NCBI GenBank assembly: GCA_900547385.1
Contig: URGQ01000002.1
Span: 162,721 to 226,720 of the forward strand
Source of the DNA: an uncultured Oscillospiraceae bacterium
GTDB lineage: Bacteria > Bacillota > Clostridia > Oscillospirales > Ruminococcaceae
Length of the DNA: 64,000 bases
Direction of reading: 5' to 3'
Shown: piece by piece, positions 51,167-59,272 of the stretch
Layout: every line of letters begins with the position of its first letter
How positions within the stretch are numbered: position 1 is the first letter of the stretch
The notes under the pieces: generated by a model
The model's input: only the letters and a program-made list of their open reading frames with translations
Databases searched by the model: none
Told to the model about the DNA's origin: nothing
Position numbers and translations under genes: made by a program

Positions 51167-51880
51167 TCACTTCCACTCATTTAGGATCTTGCACACACGG
51201 CTTCCGGCGCCGCCAGCCGTTTTGGCCAGTTCCTCAGTCTGCTGTGCCACACCACGCCGCCGCAGTGTCACCTTATGTACCTCCGGCTTGTCCCCTTCCT
51301 GCTTATTGGCACACCGAGCAGCTGCCTTACAGCACGGCACCTCTGCCTCCAGCCGGTCAAAATCCTTCTCAAATTGATCCAGTCGCTGGGTAAACTGCGC
51401 CCTTATTTCATCCAATTGGTTTTTCAGCCCATTAAAATCCTCGTGCCGCCCCTTAAAAAGGTCAGCCTGCAATTTTGCTTCATTCAGCTCCGCTCGCAGG
51501 CTGTTCAGCGCAGCCTCCTGTTCATTTACACGGGCCTGCATCTTCTTATTCAGTTCCATCTGCAGCTGCAGGGCATTCTCCTTATCCCGCAGTTGCGCGG
51601 CCAGCTTATTGGTGCGCTCCCGCAGGCGCGCGCAGTCGCTTCCCTGCTCATTCAGCTGGCGTTCCTTTTCCTTGCTATCACTTACCGCCTGCTTATACTG
51701 GGCGCTCATGGCTTCCAGCTTCTCATTCAGTTCCGCAGCCTTACGGTCCAGTGTGTCATTACGCACCGCCAGCTCCTCCAGTGCTTCGCGTGCCTGTTTA
51801 TCCTGTTCATAAATATAGTCCAGCACTGCCTTACGGTCAAACCCAAACAGCGCGGTGGAAAAGCGCTTTGCCTCCTGCAC
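51167..51880 (-). CDS. Coiled-coil protein with DivIVA-like N-terminus
   Basis: The 237-residue protein begins RFSTALFGFDRKAVLDYIYEQD, which resembles the membrane-binding head of DivIVA/GpsB proteins (F-x-x-x-x-x-G-Y/F-D-x-x-x-V). Residues 28-175 are a long heptad-type coiled coil rich in Glu, Gln, Arg and Leu. A short C-terminal part holds two cysteines in CCKAAARC and a basic stretch. It starts with GTG at 51880 after AAAGGAG. I cannot name it more exactly; a scaffold at curved membrane or the septum is plausible. It leads into cdaA, so it may be linked to wall growth. Confidence 0.65.
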   Translation of the reverse strand: MQEAKRFSTALFGFDRKAVLDYIYEQDKQAREALEELAVRNDTLDRKAAELNEKLEAMSAQYKQAVSDSKEKERQLNEQGSDCARLRERTNKLAAQLRDKENALQLQMELNKKMQARVNEQEAALNSLRAELNEAKLQADLFKGRHEDFNGLKNQLDEIRAQFTQRLDQFEKDFDRLEAEVPCCKAAARCANKQEGDKPEVHKVTLRRRGVAQQTEELAKTAGGAGSRVCKILNEWK

Positions 51881-51917
51881 GGAAACACACTCCTTTGTAC
51901 ATATTATAACTATTGTC

Positions 51918-51947
51918 AGTATAGCATTTTATCCTCTACCATTGCAA
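51918..51947 (-). promoter_or_regulatory. Promoter of the coiled-coil/cdaA/cdaR operon
   Basis: Minus strand: TTGCAA (51942-51947), 18 bases, TATACT (51918-51923), about 35 bases before the GTG start. Confidence 0.45.
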
Positions 51948-51994
51948 CAGCATTTCATTATATTTTGCCGGGAATTTTCTCCCTTTCGACGCAT

Positions 51995-52029
51995 AAAACT
52001 GACCGCCGGTGTTTTCTGCCCGGCGGCCA
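51995..52029 (-). terminator. sigE terminator
   Basis: A GC-rich 9-bp stem (52001-52009 with 52020-52028) is followed by AGTTTTATG on the minus strand. It is located directly after the sigE stop. Confidence 0.7.
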
Positions 52030-52036
52030 ATTCCAT

Positions 52037-52741
52037 TCAGTAGATCTGTTGCATTTCCTCCCGCAGCTGCCGTATGATCTTCTTTTCCAGCCGCGAGATA
52101 TAGGATTGCGAGATCCCAATGATATCTGCTACCTCCTTTTGGGTGCGTTCCTCACCCCCGTCCAGCCCAAATCGCAGCCGCATAATACGCTGCTCCCGCT
52201 CCCCCAGGCCGCTTACCAGCCCCCGTATGGCACTGCGCTCCACCTCCTGCTCCAACTCACGGTTCACCGTGTCGCCGTCCGTCCCCAGAATATCTGAAAG
52301 CAGCAGCTCATTGCCGTCCCAGTCAACATTCAGTGGCTCATCTATGGAAACCTCCGTTTTCTGGTTCTGTATCTTACGCAGGTACATCAGTATCTCATTT
52401 TCAATGCACCGGGAGGCATAGGTCGCCAGCTTTATGTTTCTCGCCGGGCAAAAGGTATTCACCGCCTTGATAAGCCCAATGGTCCCTATGGAGATCAGGT
52501 CTTCAATTCCAATACCGGTGGATTCAAACTTCCTCGCGATATATACCACCAGCCGCAAATTATGGGTGATCAATATTTCCTTGGCTTTGGGGTCGCCTTC
52601 CTCCAGCCGCATAAAGATCGCCGTTTCCTGCTCCCGGCTCAACGGTGCCGGCAGATTGTCCGGCCCATTGATGTAGTAAATCTCCAGATAATAACCCAGA
52701 AAGAATTTTCTTAGTCTTTTCAATAATCTATTCAGCAGCAT
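52037..52741 (-). CDS. sigE: Sporulation sigma factor SigE precursor
   Basis: This mother-cell early sigma factor has about 234 residues. A basic N-terminal pro-sequence ([34 protein letters not shown]) would be removed by SpoIIGA. Region 2 is [37 protein letters not shown], and region 4 is [27 protein letters not shown]. The ATG at 52741 has GAGGTG six bases upstream; a GTG three codons earlier is the alternative. It starts 10 bases after spoIIGA, the normal order, but sigG does not follow. Confidence 0.95.
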   Translation of the reverse strand: MLLNRLLKRLRKFFLGYYLEIYYINGPDNLPAPLSREQETAIFMRLEEGDPKAKEILITHNLRLVVYIARKFESTGIGIEDLISIGTIGLIKAVNTFCPARNIKLATYASRCIENEILMYLRKIQNQKTEVSIDEPLNVDWDGNELLLSDILGTDGDTVNRELEQEVERSAIRGLVSGLGEREQRIMRLRFGLDGGEERTQKEVADIIGISQSYISRLEKKIIRQLREEMQQIY

Positions 52742-52751
52742 TTCAGTCACC

Positions 52752-53609
52752 TCACAGTAGTACCTGTATCATCTTGGGGTTAAATACCCCACTATAATTT
52801 CCATTCCCTATTTCGGCATCCACCGCCACGGCAAAATAGCCGCCCAGCTCCGCTCTTTTTCCGTTCACCAGCGTATACATTCTTTTCGGCTTAAATGCCG
52901 GCATCATTTCACATCCCTGCACCGTCCCAGCCAACACCCAACGCACACCAGGTACAGGCGTCTCGGTATCCATCTCCCGCACGATTCTTCGTTCTTCCGG
53001 ATTCAGCAGTCCCCATACTTCTGCCGCGTTTACCACCAGTACCGGCAGCCCGGAAAACGGCTCAATCAGCCGGTTGCCGCTATCGGCCAGCGCCATCACC
53101 GGCACCATTCGTCCCCGTCGCTCTATCGTAATTCGGTAAAGGTCTCTCTGCGGCATCCGCAGCGCTGTAAAGCGGTCAAATAGGCTTACTGCACCATAGG
53201 CCGCTGCCACACAGGCCAATAGCATCAGCGGCGGAATGTTATAGTACACCACTCCATTAGCGGTATAGAAGCCCAATCCAGGCCGCAGCCAAATGAGTAA
53301 CATTGTCACACCAGCAAAAACGATACTCACCAAATAAAACACCCCGATGGCCCGCAGCAGCCGTTTGCGATTCAGTGCTGGAAAAGCTACCCCTACCAAC
53401 AGTACCGAAACTGCCAACCGATATAAAAGCTGCACTGCTACCGTATGAATAGGCACAAAGATAATAAACGCGGCAGCGGCTCCCAGAGCTCCAGATATGT
53501 ACTTTACCGCTCTTCCCGGCCTTATCCCCAGTATCCGCCCGCACAGCTGCAAAATAAGCAGTGTCACTGTAAAATTCACCGCCGCCAGCACATCACCGTA
53601 TATCTTCAT
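52752..53609 (-). CDS. spoIIGA: Sporulation sigma-E factor processing peptidase SpoIIGA
   Basis: This 285-residue protein has five transmembrane helices in the first 150 residues and a C-terminal aspartic-protease-like domain. The catalytic aspartate is in [21 protein letters not shown]. SpoIIGA sits in the septal membrane and cuts pro-SigE when signalled by SpoIIR from the forespore. Order and spacing with sigE are as in Bacillus. The upstream region (53610-53746) is shared with the divergent nth gene. Confidence 0.93.
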   Translation of the reverse strand: MKIYGDVLAAVNFTVTLLILQLCGRILGIRPGRAVKYISGALGAAAAFIIFVPIHTVAVQLLYRLAVSVLLVGVAFPALNRKRLLRAIGVFYLVSIVFAGVTMLLIWLRPGLGFYTANGVVYYNIPPLMLLACVAAAYGAVSLFDRFTALRMPQRDLYRITIERRGRMVPVMALADSGNRLIEPFSGLPVLVVNAAEVWGLLNPEERRIVREMDTETPVPGVRWVLAGTVQGCEMMPAFKPKRMYTLVNGKRAELGGYFAVAVDAEIGNGNYSGVFNPKMIQVLL

Positions 53610-53692
53610 TTCTCTCCGCCCGCCCTTCCCGTGTCATGCTTCATTGTAATCCCCATGTACAAAAGAAACGGTCGAAGCATGGTTCCTCCTCC

Positions 53693-53721
53693 TTGACATT
53701 TTGCCCGCAAATCTTTATCAT
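53693..53721 (+). promoter_or_regulatory. nth promoter
   Basis: Perfect TTGACA (53693-53698), 17 bases, TATCAT (53716-53721), 26 bases before the ATG at 53747. Confidence 0.6.
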
Positions 53722-53746
53722 GGTCACAGAAAGGAGCGTGGCGAAA

Positions 53747-54394
53747 ATGCAGGAAAAAGAACGCATTGCGCACATCATCTCAGAACTGGAAAAGCTCTAC
53801 CCGCAGGATCTTTGTTCCCTGCAGTATCGCATCCCGCACGAGCTACTCATTGCTGTACGCCTTTCCGCCCAGTGCACCGATGCCCGTGTAAACCAAGTGG
53901 TACCCGCCCTATTCGCCAAGTACCCCTCCATTGAAGCCTTTGCCGAAGCGGATGTCGCCGATGTGGAAGAAATGGTGCGCAGCTGCGGCTTTTATCACAC
54001 CAAGGCCCGCGATATCGTTGAAATGTGCAAAATGCTTCGGGATGAATACGGTGGCGTAGTCCCGGATTCTATTGAGGAACTCACCCGACTCCCCGGCGTC
54101 GGCCGCAAAACAGCCAATCTCATCTGTGGTGATATCTACGGCCAACCTTCCTATGTTTGCGATACCCACTGTATCCGTATCACCAATCTGTTGGGTCTTA
54201 CTACTTCCAAAGACCCCTACAAGGTCGAAATGCAGCTGCGGGAAAAAATCCCCCCGGAAAAATCCACTGGCTTCTGCCACCGTATGGTGCTTCTAGGCCG
54301 GGAATACTGCATTGCCCGGCGCCCACAGTGCATCCGCTGCCCCCTGCGGCCCTATTGCCCCGGCCAAACAGCCGAAAAAATTAAAACATCCTGA
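53747..54394 (+). CDS. nth: Endonuclease III
   Basis: This DNA glycosylase/AP lyase of about 215 residues removes oxidised pyrimidines. The helix-hairpin-helix LPGVGRKTANLI holds the catalytic lysine, and VCDTHCIRI holds the catalytic aspartate. The C-terminal iron-sulfur loop has four cysteines in the C-x6-C-x2-C-x5-C pattern (CIARRPQCIRCPLRPYC). The ATG at 53747 follows AAAGGAG; an earlier in-frame ATG lies upstream of the predicted promoter. It is divergent from spoIIGA. Confidence 0.95.
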   Translation: MQEKERIAHIISELEKLYPQDLCSLQYRIPHELLIAVRLSAQCTDARVNQVVPALFAKYPSIEAFAEADVADVEEMVRSCGFYHTKARDIVEMCKMLRDEYGGVVPDSIEELTRLPGVGRKTANLICGDIYGQPSYVCDTHCIRITNLLGLTTSKDPYKVEMQLREKIPPEKSTGFCHRMVLLGREYCIARRPQCIRCPLRPYCPGQTAEKIKTS

Positions 54395-54487
54395 CCTTTC
54401 TACACTTTAATATTTGAACTGTCGGACAGACTGTGATAGAATCATCCTATAATAAAAAAATTTCATCCACCCAAGGAGGAACATCAT

Positions 54488-54931
54488 ATGGCATTCTTCG
54501 ATAATCTCGGTAAAAAAATCTCTGTTGTGGCTGGTACTGCCGCTGATAAAGCCAAAGACCTCGGCGAGATCGCCAAGCTCAAGGCTGAAATCCTCGGTAT
54601 CCAGTCCGATATCAATGCTGCCTTGCTGGAACTGGGCCGCAAGACCTATGAGCAGAGTAAATCCGAGGCGGAAGGCCCCTATGTTGCCGACTGTGCCAAG
54701 ATTACCGGCCTTTACGATCAGATTGAATCCCTGCGCGCCCGTATCGCTCTTGTCAAATCCGATAATTCCGATGATAACAATTGCATCATTAATACCGATG
54801 AGACTCCCGCAGAGTCCGTAGAGGAACAGCCTACTGCTGAGGAATCTTCTGCGCCTACCGTCTGCCCTGCCTGCGGCCAGCCTGTGGAATCCGGTTCCGC
54901 GTTCTGTTCCCAGTGCGGCGCTAAGCTGTAA
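54488..54931 (+). CDS. Zinc-ribbon protein with helical N-terminus, unknown
   Basis: The 147-residue protein has an amphipathic helix at the start (FFDNLGKKISVVAGTAADKAKD), a coiled-coil middle (about 25-90), an acidic linker and a C-terminal zinc ribbon CPACGQPVESGSAFCSQCGAKL. The layout parallels the gene at 40099-40488, and the two may be distant paralogues. The function is unknown. GGAGG precedes the ATG. The next small membrane gene begins 14 bases later, suggesting an operon of three. Confidence 0.75.
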   Translation: MAFFDNLGKKISVVAGTAADKAKDLGEIAKLKAEILGIQSDINAALLELGRKTYEQSKSEAEGPYVADCAKITGLYDQIESLRARIALVKSDNSDDNNCIINTDETPAESVEEQPTAEESSAPTVCPACGQPVESGSAFCSQCGAKL

Positions 54932-54945
54932 ACGGAGGATCACGC

Positions 54946-55377
54946 ATGATGGAAGACCTGCAAAACAGCTCCTTTGCCGGGAATGACGATCTCCTCTCGG
55001 ATATCCCGCCTGCCGTCGTGGCCGGAAACGATGAGCATGCTGCCCCGCCGGAGGAAGAACCACAGCCCACAGCTCCACCGCAGGAGGAACCACAGCCCGA
55101 AAAGCCCCGAAAAACTCCTCCCGATACTTCCGTGATGAAGGTCAGCTCCTTTATGGGCGCTTTGGTGCTGTTGGCCATTCCCATTGTCAATTTTGTCTGC
55201 GCCATCAAATGGACCTTCCGCCGCGGCAATAACCGCAACCGCCGCAATCTCGGCATCGCTGCCCTGCTGCTCCAACTCATCTTTGTCGGGTTGGTCATTG
55301 GTGGCTGCGTCATCGCCAAGTATCAGTTTGGTTACGATGTCATCCAGCATCTGCTGGATCTCATTTTCCCCAAGTAA
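54946..55377 (+). CDS. Small membrane protein with proline-rich cytoplasmic head, unknown
   Basis: The 143-residue protein has a hydrophilic, Pro/Glu-rich N-terminal half (about 20-60, repeats of EEPQP). Two transmembrane helices follow (about 68-85 and 98-122), with an arginine/asparagine-rich turn between them. I do not recognise a named family, though similar two-helix proteins lie next to zinc-ribbon genes in related bacteria. GGAGG precedes the ATG, and there are short gaps to the genes on either side. Confidence 0.65.
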   Translation: MMEDLQNSSFAGNDDLLSDIPPAVVAGNDEHAAPPEEEPQPTAPPQEEPQPEKPRKTPPDTSVMKVSSFMGALVLLAIPIVNFVCAIKWTFRRGNNRNRRNLGIAALLLQLIFVGLVIGGCVIAKYQFGYDVIQHLLDLIFPK

Positions 55378-55386
55378 GGAGCCCCT

Positions 55387-55611
55387 ATGGAAAAAGAAAA
55401 GTTAGAACGCATCAGTCATCTTTCCCGCCTTTCCCGGGAGCGCAACCTGACCGATGAAGAAATCAAAGAACGCATGGAGCTGCGTGGACAGTACATTGCC
55501 GAAATGAAGGCCAGTCTTAAGCATACCCTGGATAACACTTACATTCAAAAGCCGGATGGCACCCGGGAAAGGCTCCGTCAGAAGCCGAATAGCCAAAAAG
55601 CCAAGCAATAA
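55387..55611 (+). CDS. DUF896 family protein (YnzC-like)
   Basis: This 74-residue member of the DUF896/YnzC family has the hallmark helical hairpin KLERISHLSRLSRERNLTDEE and EIKERMELRGQYIAEMKASLK. In Bacillus, YnzC is encoded in the SOS-regulated yneA operon, but the biochemical role is unknown. It ends before a good terminator at 55619-55642, closing the three-gene plus-strand set. Confidence 0.9.
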   Translation: MEKEKLERISHLSRLSRERNLTDEEIKERMELRGQYIAEMKASLKHTLDNTYIQKPDGTRERLRQKPNSQKAKQ

Positions 55612-55618
55612 ATCGTTA

Positions 55619-55642
55619 AAAGCCGCCCACCGGCGGCTTTTT
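55619..55642 (+). terminator. Terminator after the DUF896 gene
   Basis: A perfect 9-bp stem (55619-55627 with 55632-55640) is followed by T at 55638-55642. Confidence 0.85.
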
Positions 55643-55673
55643 CAGCAGATTATTATCCAAAGGAGGTTCCTAT

Positions 55674-56399
55674 ATGGATGAGAATATCCAAAAACTCCAG
55701 CAGATGATTGATGAATCCCCTCGCATTGTCTTTTTCGGCGGTGCCGGTGTCTCTACCGAAAGCGGCATCCCCGATTTCCGTTCTGTCGATGGCCTTTACA
55801 ATCAAAAATTTGATTACCCACCGGAAACCATCCTCAGCCACAGCTTTTTTGTCAGCCACACGGCGGAGTTTTACGATTTCTACCGGCAGAAGATGATCTG
55901 TCTTACAGCCCGTCCCAATGCAGCCCACCGCAAGCTGGCGGAGCTGGAAGCCGCCGGAAAGCTCACGGCCGTTATCACGCAGAATATTGATGGTCTGCAC
56001 CAAATGGCTGGCAGCAAAAAGGTCCTGGAACTGCACGGCAGCGTTCACCGCAATTACTGCCAAAAGTGCCATAAGTGCTATTCAGCGGAGGAGATCCTCG
56101 CCACGGCCGGCATTCCCCGCTGTACCTGTGGAGGTCTTATCAAACCCGATGTTGTCCTCTATGAGGAACAGCTCGATAGCGAAACCATTGATGAAAGCCT
56201 GAATGCTATTATCGATGCCGATATGCTCATCGTCGCAGGAACTTCCCTCACGGTCTATCCGGCTGCTTCTCTTGTCCATTGTTTCCATGGCCGGTATCTG
56301 GTCCTCATCAACCGCGGTCCCACCCCCATGGATGATAAAACCTCCCTCACTCTGCATAGTAAGGTCGGAGAAGTCCTCTCCCAAATCATCGTCCGCTAA
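55674..56399 (+). CDS. cobB: NAD-dependent protein deacylase (sirtuin)
   Basis: This 241-residue sirtuin has FFGGAGVSTESGIPDFRS (NAD-binding), TQNIDGLHQMAGS (catalytic loop), LHGSVHRNYC with the active histidine, a zinc module CQKCHKC...CTC, then VVLYEEQLD and LIVAGTSLTVYPAASLV. It removes acyl groups from lysines using NAD, yielding nicotinamide and O-acyl-ADP-ribose. It is a complete, normal-length bacterial type III/U-like enzyme. AAAGGAGG precedes the ATG. It ends at a shared terminator with the convergent lipoprotein gene. Confidence 0.94.
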   Translation: MDENIQKLQQMIDESPRIVFFGGAGVSTESGIPDFRSVDGLYNQKFDYPPETILSHSFFVSHTAEFYDFYRQKMICLTARPNAAHRKLAELEAAGKLTAVITQNIDGLHQMAGSKKVLELHGSVHRNYCQKCHKCYSAEEILATAGIPRCTCGGLIKPDVVLYEEQLDSETIDESLNAIIDADMLIVAGTSLTVYPAASLVHCFHGRYLVLINRGPTPMDDKTSLTLHSKVGEVLSQIIVR

Positions 56400-56404
56400 T
56401 TCCG

Positions 56405-56442
56405 TAAAAAATTCCCCCGCTCTCCTGAGAGAACGGGGGTCT
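56405..56442. terminator. Bidirectional terminator of convergent genes
   Basis: CCCCCG (56414-56419) pairs with CGGGGG (56434-56439), with inner TCTC/GAGA pairing. T-rich DNA follows on both strands: six A on the left and TCTTATTCATTTT on the right. Confidence 0.8.
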
Positions 56443-56456
56443 TATTCATTTTACAT

Positions 56457-56972
56457 TCACTGGATCGTTCCAACGGGTACCCGGCCATGGGTCACCACGC
56501 TGCCGTCCATTAGGCTGATGTACGGTCCAAAGCTTATGCTGTCCTCACCCAGCTTCAGTTCCACCTCGGTATTGGCAAAGATATCGCTCTCATTACACAT
56601 CAGCAGCACCGCGCCGTCATATACCGTACCGTTTTTTGCCCGTTCAGTCGCGGCGTCTTCCTTCATCGTCACGGCATACAGGGTCACGCTCTCGCCTTCA
56701 AACCGCGGAATGATGGCATAGGCTTCTCCGCCGCCCATCTCTGCCAGCGGCAGGTCTTTCAGCACTTCCGGCAGCTCCGCCTTCATGGCATCGGCACTTT
56801 CGTAATAACCCAGATAGACCACCGTGCCCATCGCGCTCGCGGGGGCGTTTTCCATCGTCACTTTGCCATACAGCGCCGTTTCGGCAGGTTCTACGGGTGC
56901 TTTGCTGCCGCAGGCAGCCAGCATCGTCAGCAGCACTACCGCCGCCAAGATAAGACTAATTGTTTTCTTCAT
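56457..56972 (-). CDS. Small lipoprotein, unknown
   Basis: This lipoprotein of about 171 residues has the signal MKKTISLILAAVVLLTMLAAC (cysteine about 21). The mature part is beta-rich with no family I recognise. It includes KVTMENAPASAMGTVVYLGYYE and late ELKLGEDSISFGPYISLMDG, suggesting a soluble domain with a lipid anchor. The ATG at 56972 follows CAGGAGG. The gene overlaps the end of the VTT gene by 17 bases and is co-transcribed with it. Confidence 0.65.
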   Translation of the reverse strand: MKKTISLILAAVVLLTMLAACGSKAPVEPAETALYGKVTMENAPASAMGTVVYLGYYESADAMKAELPEVLKDLPLAEMGGGEAYAIIPRFEGESVTLYAVTMKEDAATERAKNGTVYDGAVLLMCNESDIFANTEVELKLGEDSISFGPYISLMDGSVVTHGRVPVGTIQ

Positions 56973-57690
56973 TGTGGTTGTCCTCCTGTTCTTCTTTTCG
57001 GGCCAGCTCCTCATTTTCCTTCCGGCAGATGTGCCGGTACAGCAGGATGCCTCCCAAACTGATGAACAGCGTTACTGCAAATACCGCCGCCGCAAAAACA
57101 TAATTTCGCTCCCCCAGGGCGTTGCCGCCTATGGTGGAAGTGATAATACTTGGGATCCTTGCCACCAGAGAAATCCACAGCCAGTCCCGCATCCGCAGGT
57201 TGGTCAGCCCTACTGCGTAGCACAGCAGATCTTTCGGTGTACCGGGGATCATAAAGACGATAAACACCAGAAGCTCCAGCCGACGGCTGTCCTGCATAAA
57301 ACGCAGCGACATGATCTTCTCCCTGGGGAAAAAGACCTCCACCAGCTTAATGCCGTAGCGCCGTACCAGCAGCACCACAATGGCTCCGCCCAGCACTGCA
57401 CCGGTCAGGCACAGAATGGTACCCTCCACCGCCCCAAAGGCATACCCTGCGCCGATCTCCAGCGGCTCTCCAGGAATAATGGCCACGATGATCTGGAAAA
57501 TCACCATGCCGATGAAAGCCAGCCGCCCCCAAATGCCGTGTTCATCCACCCACAGGCGGAATTTCTCCGGCTCCGAAACAAAGCGAATCATCGGTCGTCC
57601 TACAAACCAGCACAGCAGCCCCATAAAGACTACCAGCCCGATGACGGTGGCAATGCCCCATATTTTCTTTTGGCGGTCAGTCATCTGCAT
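56956..57690 (-). CDS. VTT/DedA-like (TVP38/TMEM64) membrane protein
   Basis: This 244-residue membrane protein has about six hydrophobic segments and the VTT-domain core GEPLEIGAGYAFGAVEGTILCLTGAVLGGAIVVLLVRR, then FMIPGTPKDLLCYAVGLT. That is the TVP38/TMEM64 family. Relatives act as scramblases or flippases for phospholipids or carrier lipids; the exact role here is unknown. A glutamate- and asparagine-rich C-terminal tail is unusual but short. The promoter lies at 57728-57756. Confidence 0.85.
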   Translation of the reverse strand: MQMTDRQKKIWGIATVIGLVVFMGLLCWFVGRPMIRFVSEPEKFRLWVDEHGIWGRLAFIGMVIFQIIVAIIPGEPLEIGAGYAFGAVEGTILCLTGAVLGGAIVVLLVRRYGIKLVEVFFPREKIMSLRFMQDSRRLELLVFIVFMIPGTPKDLLCYAVGLTNLRMRDWLWISLVARIPSIITSTIGGNALGERNYVFAAAVFAVTLFISLGGILLYRHICRKENEELARKEEQEDNHNEENN

Positions 57691-57727
57691 TTATCGTCCC
57701 TCTTGTCCCAATATGGATTTTACCATT

Positions 57728-57756
57728 AGGATACCCCTTTTGGGAACAGTCTGCAA
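57728..57756 (-). promoter_or_regulatory. Promoter of the VTT-lipoprotein pair
   Basis: Minus strand: TTGCAG (57751-57756), 17 bases, TATCCT (57728-57733), about 38 bases before the ATG at 57690. Confidence 0.4.
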
Positions 57757-57782
57757 TAAACGAACAATGAAGAGTTCCTTAA

Positions 57783-57917
57783 TTATTTCTTACGAAAGAC
57801 CCGGTTCAGCAACATCGTAAAGAGAATAATAATGCCAATGACCAGGAAGATGCCCAGCATACCGGAAACCAAGTAATGAAAGTTACTCACAAAAGCACCA
57901 GGATTAAAATAGTTCAT
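57783..57917 (-). CDS. OadG-related small transporter subunit
   Basis: This is a very short gene of 44 codons starting with ATG at 57917. It begins MNYFNPGAFV, has one transmembrane helix (about 16-38, rich in Ile, Leu, Gly and Val) and ends with the basic tail NRVFRKK. Tiny single-helix OadG-like (gamma) subunits accompany the beta subunit of sodium-pumping decarboxylases in many Clostridia. The gene starts 19 bases after the beta-subunit stop with a GGGGGT-type ribosome site, so the two form one operon. Confidence 0.75.
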   Translation of the reverse strand: MNYFNPGAFVSNFHYLVSGMLGIFLVIGIIILFTMLLNRVFRKK

Positions 57918-57936
57918 CTGCTTTACCCCCTTACGA

Positions 57937-59076
57937 TTACAGGAAGAAGTTGAGGATCAGGCCGCCCGCCACAACGGAAGCAATCTGCCCTGATACATTT
58001 ACACCAATGGCCTGCATCAGCAGATAGTTCTGCTTATCCTCCGCCAGACCCATCTTATGCACCACACGCCCGCTCATCGGGAAGGCGGAAATCCCTGCCG
58101 CGCCGATCATCGGGTTGATCTTGGTCTTGAGGAACAGGTTAAGGAACTTGGCAAACAGCACGCCGCCCGCGGTATCAAAGATGAACGCCACCAGGCCCAG
58201 GCACAGGATCAGCAGGGTCTCAGGCTTCAGGAACTGCTCCGCCTGCATATTGGCCGCAATGGTGATTCCCAGAAAAATAGTCACCAGGTTTGCCAGCACA
58301 TGCTGGGCGGTATCGTTCAGGGAATTAAGCACTCCGCACTCACGGATCAAGTTGCCGAACATTAAAAAGCCGATGAGTGCCACAGAAGTGGGGGCAATGA
58401 TACCGGCAACAATAGTCACCAGAATCGGGAACAGAATGCGGGTGGTTTTGCTGATCTCCACCTGCTTATAGGGCATCCGAATCAACCGCTCCTTGTGGGT
58501 AGTCAGCGCCCTAATGACCGGCGGCTGGATGATAGGCACCAGTGCCATGTAGGAATATGCCGCCACCATAATGGCACCTTGATACTTGGAACCCAGCATC
58601 TGAGAAACGAAGATGGAGGTCGGGCCATCCGCCGCACCGATGACCGCGATGGAAGCCGCGTCATTGGTTCCAAAGAACATCGAAGCCGCACAGAAGGTCA
58701 AAAAGATACCAAACTGCGCCGCCGCGCCAAAAATCATCAGCTTGGGATTGGAAAGCACCGGCCCAAAGTCGATCATCGCGCCAATGCCGATAAACAGGAT
58801 CAGCGGGAAAAGCTCATTGGCAATGCCGGCATTGAACAGTGTAGTCAAAGCACCCTCTGTCACCTGCCCGTTCGCACCCACCTGGTCGATAGCGCCGGAA
58901 AGCGGAATATTGACCAAAATGGTGCCAAAGCCCAGCGGCAGCAGCAGCGTCGGCTCCATGTCCTTGGCAATCGCCAGGTAGATGAGCAGGCCGCCGATGG
59001 CCCACATCACCCAGTAGCGCCAGTCGCTCAGTGCCGCTACATTCACAAACAGGCTGCCGATTTCTTCAAAAATCAT
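57937..59076 (-). CDS. oadB: Sodium ion-translocating decarboxylase beta subunit
   Basis: This 379-residue integral membrane protein of the OadB/GcdB/MmdB family has about nine to eleven helices. The family signatures are GIGAMIDFGPVLSNPK, FFGTNDAASIAVIGAADGPTSIFVS (the sodium-site region) and GAAGISAFPMSGRVVHKMG. With a biotin-carrying alpha complex it couples decarboxylation (of oxaloacetate, methylmalonyl- or glutaconyl-CoA) to sodium export. No alpha or biotin-carrier gene is present in the window. Its start is preceded by a yybP-ykoY-like riboswitch with its own promoter and terminator. Confidence 0.92.
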   Translation of the reverse strand: MIFEEIGSLFVNVAALSDWRYWVMWAIGGLLIYLAIAKDMEPTLLLPLGFGTILVNIPLSGAIDQVGANGQVTEGALTTLFNAGIANELFPLILFIGIGAMIDFGPVLSNPKLMIFGAAAQFGIFLTFCAASMFFGTNDAASIAVIGAADGPTSIFVSQMLGSKYQGAIMVAAYSYMALVPIIQPPVIRALTTHKERLIRMPYKQVEISKTTRILFPILVTIVAGIIAPTSVALIGFLMFGNLIRECGVLNSLNDTAQHVLANLVTIFLGITIAANMQAEQFLKPETLLILCLGLVAFIFDTAGGVLFAKFLNLFLKTKINPMIGAAGISAFPMSGRVVHKMGLAEDKQNYLLMQAIGVNVSGQIASVVAGGLILNFFL

Positions 59077-59113
59077 AGTCAGTCACCTCATGCATATTAT
59101 TTGCAATTAAATA

Positions 59114-59162
59114 TAAAAAAGACTCTTACAAAAGCCCCCATTAGGGACCTTTGTAAAAGTCT
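59114..59162 (-). terminator. Riboswitch-controlled terminator ahead of oadB
   Basis: A long stem (59121-59136 with 59146-59161, few mismatches) is followed on the minus strand by six T (59115-59120). Its 5' arm includes the CUUUUAC that also closes the aptamer's P1 helix, so aptamer and terminator exclude each other. Confidence 0.8.
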
Positions 59163-59265
59163 TGTTCTAAACACATGGTGTTTACGGACGGCACGAGCGC
59201 CAAAGCGCCGGGATGACGATACCGCCCAACACAGCCGATAGACCGTGCAAACTACTCCCTCTTAC
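59153..59265 (-). promoter_or_regulatory. yybP-ykoY-like (manganese) riboswitch
   Basis: On the minus strand the RNA begins GUAAGAG-GGAGUAG and ends with an AAACAC-CAU-GUGUUU hairpin followed by AGAACAAGAC and CUUUUAC. The outer arms pair to form P1. The GGGAGUAG loop, and a short hairpin followed by CAAGAC, are the conserved landmarks of the yybP-ykoY class, which senses Mn2+. The GC-rich middle forms the remaining helices. P1 competes with the downstream terminator, so ligand should switch transcription on. Another ion-sensing class cannot be excluded without a covariance-model search. Confidence 0.72.
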
Positions 59266-59272
59266 GCGGTTT

